Positions 57,401 through 64,000 of a stretch of 64,000 nt of DNA are shown in pieces; within the stretch, counting starts at the first letter, position 1, and the number at the start of each line of letters is the position of its first letter. Made by a program: the position numbers and the translations under genes. Source of the DNA: Struthio camelus (taxonomy: Eukaryota; Chordata; Aves; Struthioniformes; Struthionidae); contig NC_090947.1 of assembly GCF_040807025.1 (NCBI RefSeq), positions 7,130,001 through 7,194,000 on the forward strand, in the 5' to 3' direction. The notes below the pieces were generated by a model. That model saw only the letters and a program-made list of their open reading frames with translations. It made no database searches and was not told where the DNA came from.

Positions 57401-60400
57401 AACACCACTGCTCACCTCAATTGTTTTGGCAGCAAGAAGGGCCGAACCTGGCTGGCTTTGCCAGCAGGACAGATCCACACTTTTAGTTTGTAGCTGTAAC
57501 AGACACATGCATACAAAGTGTCAATAGTCTAACTGATTCAAAGCCAACAATGGCTTTTTCCAAATAAGCTCTTAGCACCACAATAACTTTAAAGACCGCA
57601 GGAAAGTGGGTAGATTAAAGAGGAAAATGTGTGTTTTATGCATAAAAACGGAGAAGGAAAGTAAAAGCAAGACTAAAGGGACAGATATTTACCAAGTGTA
57701 AGTTGATGCAACTCACCGATATTGCTAGCGTACTCCAGCCGAGAGCATCAATGTAAACAGTCAGTCCTGGTGCTATTAGACAAAACTTGCCATTCTGAGT
57801 CCAGAAAACCACACTGAACAGGCTGCCATGGGAGAGGATACCTAAGATCCTCTATCTGTACTGAGATTTGAAGTTAAAAAAAGCTCTCAGGGTTTTTTTT
57901 TTTTTATCCCCATATGAGAGCAAAGAAAATATCAACAGCTGGCACTGTCCTAAGAATCTGTTACAGAGGTGCAGATTTTCCAGCCTAGCCACACTGTGAC
58001 CAGCACTAGACCAAGAAACTGGTAAAGTTGGTTTATATTAGTTTGACAGTGGCTAGAGGCTAATTTCCTTCTTGCCTTGTTTTGGAGATCCCCCATCTGT
58101 GGGGCACACAAAGCTAAGTAACCTGTTACCTGCATAAGTGAACAAGCTTACACTTTGGGCATGGCACATAAAGAGGGACCTATCGCCTGGAAGATTTTAC
58201 TTATGTATATACTGGAACTTCTGTTTGCATCAGAGGCTGTTAGATTTGCAGCCACCATTTGATTGTATTTAAAATACTAAAAATGGTGTTGCGAGAAGGC
58301 AGGCTAAGAAATCAGGGGACTGGTGTGTAAGTTCTTCGTTAATACCGTATATATGGCTTTTGTTTAAACAACAACCAAAAAAGAGGAAAGAGCAACATAT
58401 AGTAAGTTTGATGAAGCTCTCAGAGAGACTTCTGTTTTAAGAGCATACTATGAGGATAGCTTTTCTCATGGTGCTGCTTTGCAGATCAGACATGCAGGAA
58501 AATCGGGGTAAGTGACAACCAGTTGCTATGACACCTACTGGCACAGCCATAGCAGTCAGGATCAACCCGCCTAATTTCTTGAAGCATAAGAAATGCAAGT
58601 AGCTGGTTCATGTTTAGAGTAAAATCAGCAAACGCAGAGGCTGCATCGCAGAGATCTCGTAACAGTACACTGATAGGTACACAGCATCCTCGCAAGAAGC
58701 TCTCTGGATTGGTGCTTTCAATTCTGTCGTAACAACGCAGCGTACACCCTTAATCTTACCAGTTCCTTTCAGCTCTGCAATTATCCCGGCCTCAGGCCAT
58801 ACAGAAGTTGTCCCCACATCCCGCTCTGCATTTTTCCAAGAGCCTATTAAACTTGTCCCAATTCCTTCTAAGCTTGTAGATTCACCAGTGAAACAGAAAG
58901 CTCTTTTGAATTCCAGCCTCTTTCCCCCCCCTGCCGTCCCCCAATTAACCCAACACTGGACAGTCAAATCGTTTCCTCACTTCAGGCCTCCTGGAAAGAG
59001 GAGCAGGCTCCTGGAAACCTGGACAGACTAGCTGCAGCAGCTGACTCTGCAAAGCTGTTCCCCACTTCCTCCCTCTCCACACCCTTCCTTTCCCATCTTC
59101 CCTGTGATGTAGCATCACAGACCCAGGAAAGGGAGATGGCTACAGCTGCCTGAACGAAAACTGGGCTGACAGTGGAAAACCTAGACTAGGGCGGCAGCCG
59201 CAAGAACAAGCAAAAGACCTTATTTTGATCTTCCTACAACCTACCGTTTTGCTCAGGGAAAATGATTTTGTCACAGCTGTGTTAGGCTTGTGCCTTGTAA
59301 AGCTTCCCAGATAACCACTGAGTCTAATATAAACGGGTAAAGCAGTGGGAGAAAGATACAGAAGAAATCATAATTATGATCTCTTTATAGATGAAAAAGC
59401 AAGCAAACTCTTCAGGGAACTCATAGTAGGCAACAGCAAGATGCCCTGAAGATTCATCTGTGTTTATTTACTAGGCTAGGGCATCTTGGCCTGGCACAGA
59501 AACTCAAGTCTGTTTGCACAAAAGGAAAAAAAAAAAAAGAAAAGAAAATCAAGTGCAGGAAGTCACTACTTTCCAGAAGCAGGCACAGGGAAGAGCTGAG
59601 ATGGCATCATTAGCTCTGCTATACTCCAGCAAACCACAGATCAGGAATACTCTGAGCATAAAGCCCTACACAGTATACAGGAGCGTCCAGAACAAGCAAG
59701 CACTCTAAGCCTCACTGTCTTGGTCTCATTTTTCCTGCTGATATTCTCCAAGTCCCCAGCCTAGATCCCTGGCACACAAGCTCACATGTATTCACACCTT
59801 TAGTTTACCTGTAATGCTCTGTTTAGAGAGAGCTAGAATCCAAACTCTCAATGTCTTGAGCCTTTGTGTTATGAGGCAGCCTTTCCAAGCACAAAGCACT
59901 AAGTGGCTCTCGCTGTACTCCAAGAGCAGAGACCAAAGGGAACTGCTTGGCACGCTCCCGAGAACCTGGTCTTACAAAAAGCTACCAGCAGGCTCTTGTC
60001 CCAGGCTGAAAGGATCCAGCCTGAAGAAACTTTCTCTCCATACTCTTGGGACAACCAGACACAAAGTTTGCATTGATGGATGCCACTCATTTCATGTTCT
60101 CAGAAGGGTCTCAGGTAGTAGCAAAATTCATTTTCTCATTTATCCTACTCTTTCCAGGATGTCTTTTCTGGACCTTATAAGTAACCACATGCAAACAGGG
60201 CAAGCAAGAGTGAAAGAGTGGGCACAGAGGACTTTCTGCAGCAGTGTTGTCTATGCAAGCATTTACAGCAGTGTAAAGAGAAGGTCAAAGGCTGCTGTTT
60301 TGCTGTGGCAGCATCAACCAGCCTCTTTGCACCTACCATCAACTACACAATGAACAGGCATAGGGCAGGTTTAAAAAAAAAATAAGTGGCTGATTCTCTC

Positions 60401-61639
60401 CTTTCCATCAGGTGTTTCGGAGAAGAATTAAAAAAGACTAAGAAAGCCCCATATTTTCTTTAAGGGTTTTTTTTTTTTTTAAAGCAGCATGAACACATTT
60501 CTGCTAAAGTTCTTCAGACGTCTCATTCACAGCTCTTCTTGCCAGTTCTGCTCAAACGTAACACAATTATGTCTTCCAGAAACAAAGATAAACAAACCCC
60601 TAGAACTAAGCAATGGCCTAAGTCTGCTGCTATTGCTATATGAATTTGGGCTAGTGCAGACTGTAGTTTAGCTGGATCATAAGGACAGTCAGATATTTAA
60701 TCTCTTAGGCCACACAGAGTTGGAGTAAGTAGGACTATCAGAGTACTCATGCATCAGAGGAATCCTAGAAATACCAGCTCTCCTTGCTGCTGTCACACTC
60801 TCAGTCACTTCAAAAGGAGGAAACAGGTTCTCAGCAGCTGCTCTCCACCATTGCTTTAGCCAAAAAGCACTTAAAGCAGGATTTATCCTTTTGTTCTGAA
60901 CCTCTTTTTTTTTTTTCCCTCAAGCTAATACATTAGCTCTGCCTCACCCTAGAGCATCCTTCCAAAAGGGGCTTCTAATAACTAATCACACCTACTTCAT
61001 TATTCATCCAGGTAGTCAGACACCATTTATTTATGAGGATTGCAGCATGACATCAAGAGCCCAGCTTGCCCAGGGGCTGGGAAACTACTCAGCTGTAGCT
61101 CCCTCTTACTGCTACTCTTACTGCTGGGACTATGACACAGGTGTGTTTCAGGCACTCCCACCCATCTGCAGGTACTTTCACCAGCAAGTCCCCCATATAC
61201 CAGCAGTCTGTGGTGTATGCAGGGCCTGAACACTAGCTGATACTACAGATCTCATTTCACCTACCTCATCTTGACCTAGACCAGAATGGCACTGGCCCAC
61301 CCAGACAGCAATCAGAGCAGGAGGCAGGGTCAGCACAAAGGCAGGATGGCCCCAGAAAAGGGCTTTCTCCCACCACAGCCTCATGCTGAGAGGGAACCAG
61401 AGCCAGGCACACACACAGGTGGCTTGAGGCAGTGCACAAAAGCTTTCTAGAGTATTTCTTTGCTCCACCTGCACAACAGAGCTGCCTTCCCCCCCCCCCA
61501 ACCTGAGCTAAGACAAAGGCTTCAGCACCCGTGAGGCAGACCCAAACGCCCCTTCGAGGTAACAAACGACTTCAAGCAGGGGTAGCCTAAAAGCCTCCCC
61601 CAGGCAGCTCCCAGTACCTTCGGTCCACTCAGTCCCGCT
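54461..61639. other. Intergenic region upstream of UNC80
   Basis: About 7 kb without a recognisable gene. Contains moderately CpG-rich flank to about 54,960, an A-rich run at 56921-56943, T-runs at 57892-57904, 60466-60480 and 60905-60917, and an A-run at 59523-59545. A plus-strand frame of 179 codons at 59814-60353 resembles nothing known to me and lacks splice or promoter context. Confidence 0.55.
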
Positions 61640-62130
61640 GACCCCAGCGGTACCCCTCGCTCTGCACGGCCGGGAGGGGGGCGCGGGGACGGCGGCGGCG
61701 GCGGCGCTCCGCTACAGCGGAGCCCAGCCCCGAGCGCTAGGAGCACCGGCGTCGCCCGAGGAGGGAGAGGGAGGACCCGGCCGGGCCGCGTCTCCTCACA
61801 GCGCCCAGCGGCTCCCTCACAGGCGCGCGCGGCACCAGCCTAACAGCCGCCTCGCGACCGTTAACGGCTGCGCGGTTTTTAAAGCCCGCCAAGAGCCGCG
61901 CGCGCGCGCCTCCCTGAGGGCGTGAGGCGGCCGCTGGCCCGGCGCGCGCCGCTGCCCCCCTGCCGAGGGGGCACTGGGGAGATGAGCTGTCGGTTCTCAG
62001 CCCCGCGCCGTGGAGGAAGTGGCGGAGCCGCGGTAAGAAAACGCGCGACGAAAGGACGACGTAAATGGTGCCTCCGGCCGCCGGCGACATCTTCCCCTCC
62101 CCTCTGCACCGAAGGCAGGCACCGTGAACG
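61640..62130. promoter_or_regulatory. Strong CpG island with donor-like site (unassigned promoter)
   Basis: Very high CpG density, including a short CGG repeat at 61690-61706, ccgcgcgcgcgcgcc-type runs near 61892-61910 and gcggccgc near 61927. On the plus strand an ATG in fair context (about 61982) begins MSCRFSAPRRGGSGGAA and runs into GCCGCG|gtaaga at about 62033, a good splice donor. This could be the first exon of a rightward transcript, or an upstream UNC80 or divergent noncoding promoter. I do not recognise the peptide. Confidence 0.65.
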
Positions 62131-62466
62131 GCACGGGGATTCACGGGATCGGTCATCTGCCTGGAGGGTTTAACTGTTCAACGCACGGTGACGCTAAACC
62201 TCGCGTTCAGGCTAGGACCCCAGGACAAATCCCAGGATAATGTATTCATACGGCTCAGAGGAAGGAGGATGCTAGCTGTAAAAACCGACTCTTTTGGCAA
62301 GAAATCGCAGGGACTCGCGGAGCACTTAATCTGCTCTGACCCTTCCTGGCAAGGCTGACCGTATGCAATACCAATAGGTACATGATACTCTTTGCTTTCA
62401 GGCAGCGCAGTGACGTGCAGTGGTTGAGTAAGGGAAAAGCTGCATCACAGACAGCAGAAACAGACA

Positions 62467-62495
62467 CAGGCTATTAGATGACAAGCGATTTTATT
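62467..62495 (-). terminator. Minus-strand polyadenylation signal
   Basis: AATAAA on the minus strand (plus strand tttatt at 62490-62495). Just downstream is a GT-rich element (minus strand cctgtgtctgtttctgctgt, then ctgtgatg). This is the standard hexamer plus downstream element arrangement and implies a minus-strand transcript ending near 62,467-62,480. That transcript is not UNC80, whose start lies about 8.5 kb further left. Confidence 0.55.
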
Positions 62496-64000
62496 TTGCA
62501 AAACAATCACTATACAGCAACAAATACAATTGCAAATTGGATTGAAAAACATGAACTACCTACCACCAGCCATTCAAGAAATGCCTTTTATGGTAACAGG
62601 CTCTAGAATTATCAGAAAAAAACACAGGTTTGTAACAGCAGACTGTATTCCTCAAAATCCCAGCATACAGCATGTTTTATTTGTTGGCTTTTTCTCTTTG
62701 CTAAAGTTGAAGTGGCTTTTACGCTTGACTTTTCCACGTGGGAAACTAATTTACCTTCCTGCAGTGGGAACCGCGTTCGCAGCCGCGCTAGTGAGGGAAC
62801 GCTACACACACCCGGGCTAGAATTCTGTCTGCTTCAGGTTTCACAGCCAAAGCGAGCTACTCTTCAAGGCGTTTGCCTGTGAAGGGACGTTAGTACTTGG
62901 TTTTCGAACCCTATTTGGTCCAGCGCGGCAAAAACTTCTGCTCACGTGTGGTATTCCACACAGGCTGCCTTCCGACTCCCTTTGGGTCGTGTGCATTGGC
63001 AAATTTGTATTTGTAAGCAGTCGTGATGAGGTTACTACTGTACCTTAACATAGCATTGAATGGATAATACCATTTACTGCTGTGCAGTGGAAGTATACAC
63101 AGCCCTAATGAGCGCAAAATTATCCTCATCAGCATTAGTTTTACCTTTACTGTTGCTGGACACAGGTTTGCTCTACTTTGATTTCTTTCTGCTTGTGGTT
63201 ACACAGAAATAGAACTCCGCAGCTGGGGCAGAAGCGCCTTTTCTTTTGTCTATACAGTTTGACAGATTATTAATTTGAGGCTCCCCCCCAAGCTATCCAA
63301 ACAGGGTTAACCGTTCCATTTGTCTGGATTATCTCTGCATTGTTACAAAGTCGGGTCTCAGATACCCAACGTACCTGCTGGCTCAACACGCCTGCGGAAA
63401 AGAAACACTACGGATGCAGTTTCCGGGAAGCTGGCTCCATCCTTAGTGGGCATTACATATTTACAAAACTGTTGTTTTCAAAACCAACACTCCTCTTGAG
63501 GATTAAAGACTAATATGAGCTTTTTCAGGGAACATCTAGAGTCATGTAACAACTCGGTTTTTATTTAACAGCACAAAACTCTTGATTTTTTATTTTCATC
63601 TAACTTCACAGCATTCTAGGATTCTTTCTATGGAAGGATGATTACGATTACAAAGGTCTTGGCTTGAATCAGGACAAGAAAGCTCATTTTAATGCATGAA
63701 ATAAATGACTTGGTGTGTCACACCAATCTAACTTGGGACTCATAGGCGTATTAACTAAGCTTCATCATCTGTATGTCAATTTTAAAAGCAGAATAAAAAT
63801 ACTTGAGTCGCAAGTTAACACTGTTCTGACTAGCTGGTGTCCAGCTTCAGAGAAGCTGAGGTTCAGCAGTACCACAGACTCTCTCCCACGTTGGCAAAAG
63901 GCATAAAAAAACACTGCAAGGCCAATTTTTGTTTGTTGATGGTACGATCAGAGCAACATGATAAAAATAATGTTTCGTCGTTTTTTCTTCCTGTATTTTG
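62496..64000 (-). other. Possible terminal exon/3' UTR of an upstream minus-strand gene
   Basis: AT-rich sequence upstream of the poly(A) signal. A minus-strand open segment ends at a TAG at 62911-62913 with the peptide NTTREQKFLPRWTK. An acceptor-like tccactgcacagcag lies at about 63081-63095, giving a possible last exon KWYYPFNAMLRY...RWTK followed by a 3' UTR of about 430 nt. I do not recognise the protein. By synteny MAP2 is upstream of UNC80 in the same direction in other amniotes, so an MAP2 3' UTR is an alternative. Neither is established. Confidence 0.25.

Noticed and set aside
59814..60353. 179-codon plus-strand open frame upstream of UNC80
   Set aside because: No recognisable domain, no CpG or promoter context, no poly(A) signal. 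A frame this long is expected by chance in 64 kb read in six frames.
61737..62156. 139-codon minus-strand open frame in the second CpG island
   Set aside because: Arginine/alanine/glycine-rich with no recognisable motif. It is best explained by CpG-island composition.

Overview
The window is vertebrate genomic DNA: multi-exon gene structure with GT-AG introns, two CpG islands, simple repeats and old interspersed repeats. A degraded CR1 LINE at the left edge and several MIR/CORE-SINE-like and other ancient repeat fragments point to a sauropsid amniote. A bird is the best guess, because the first 22 coding exons of a very large gene fit in about 48 kb; a crocodilian or turtle is not excluded. 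There are no bacterial operons, CRISPR arrays or RNA genes that I can support.

The main content is the 5' part of UNC80 on the minus strand. UNC80 is the giant scaffold subunit of the NALCN sodium-leak channel complex of neurons. I placed 22 consecutive coding exons, from the start codon at 53914-53916 down to an exon ending at 5569. All junctions are GT-AG, all phases agree, and the joined frame is open for 3,636 nt (1,212 codons). From memory of mammalian UNC80 (about 3,260 residues) this is a little over one third of the protein. The remaining exons lie beyond the left edge.

Layout from right to left, in the sense of UNC80 transcription: 62.4-64.0 kb holds a good minus-strand polyadenylation signal and a possible terminal exon of an unidentified upstream gene. 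61.64-62.13 kb is a strong CpG island with a splice-donor-like site on the plus strand. 54.5-61.6 kb is intergenic with no recognisable gene. 54.08-54.46 kb is the CpG island just upstream of UNC80 coding exon 1; it contains a candidate REST/NRSF element with expanded half-site spacing and a long G-run. 53.9-5.6 kb holds UNC80 exons 1-22 and their introns. 5.6-0 kb is intron 22, with the CR1 element at 1-1,855.

Points worth a second look are the REST-like site, an RFX X-box cluster in intron 7, a glycine-rich low-complexity tract in exon 13, several phase-symmetric exons, two weak donors, and the unresolved CpG island/poly(A) arrangement near 62 kb. I found no evidence of a wholly new biological system. 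All family assignments rest on recognising protein sequence by eye; no database search was run.
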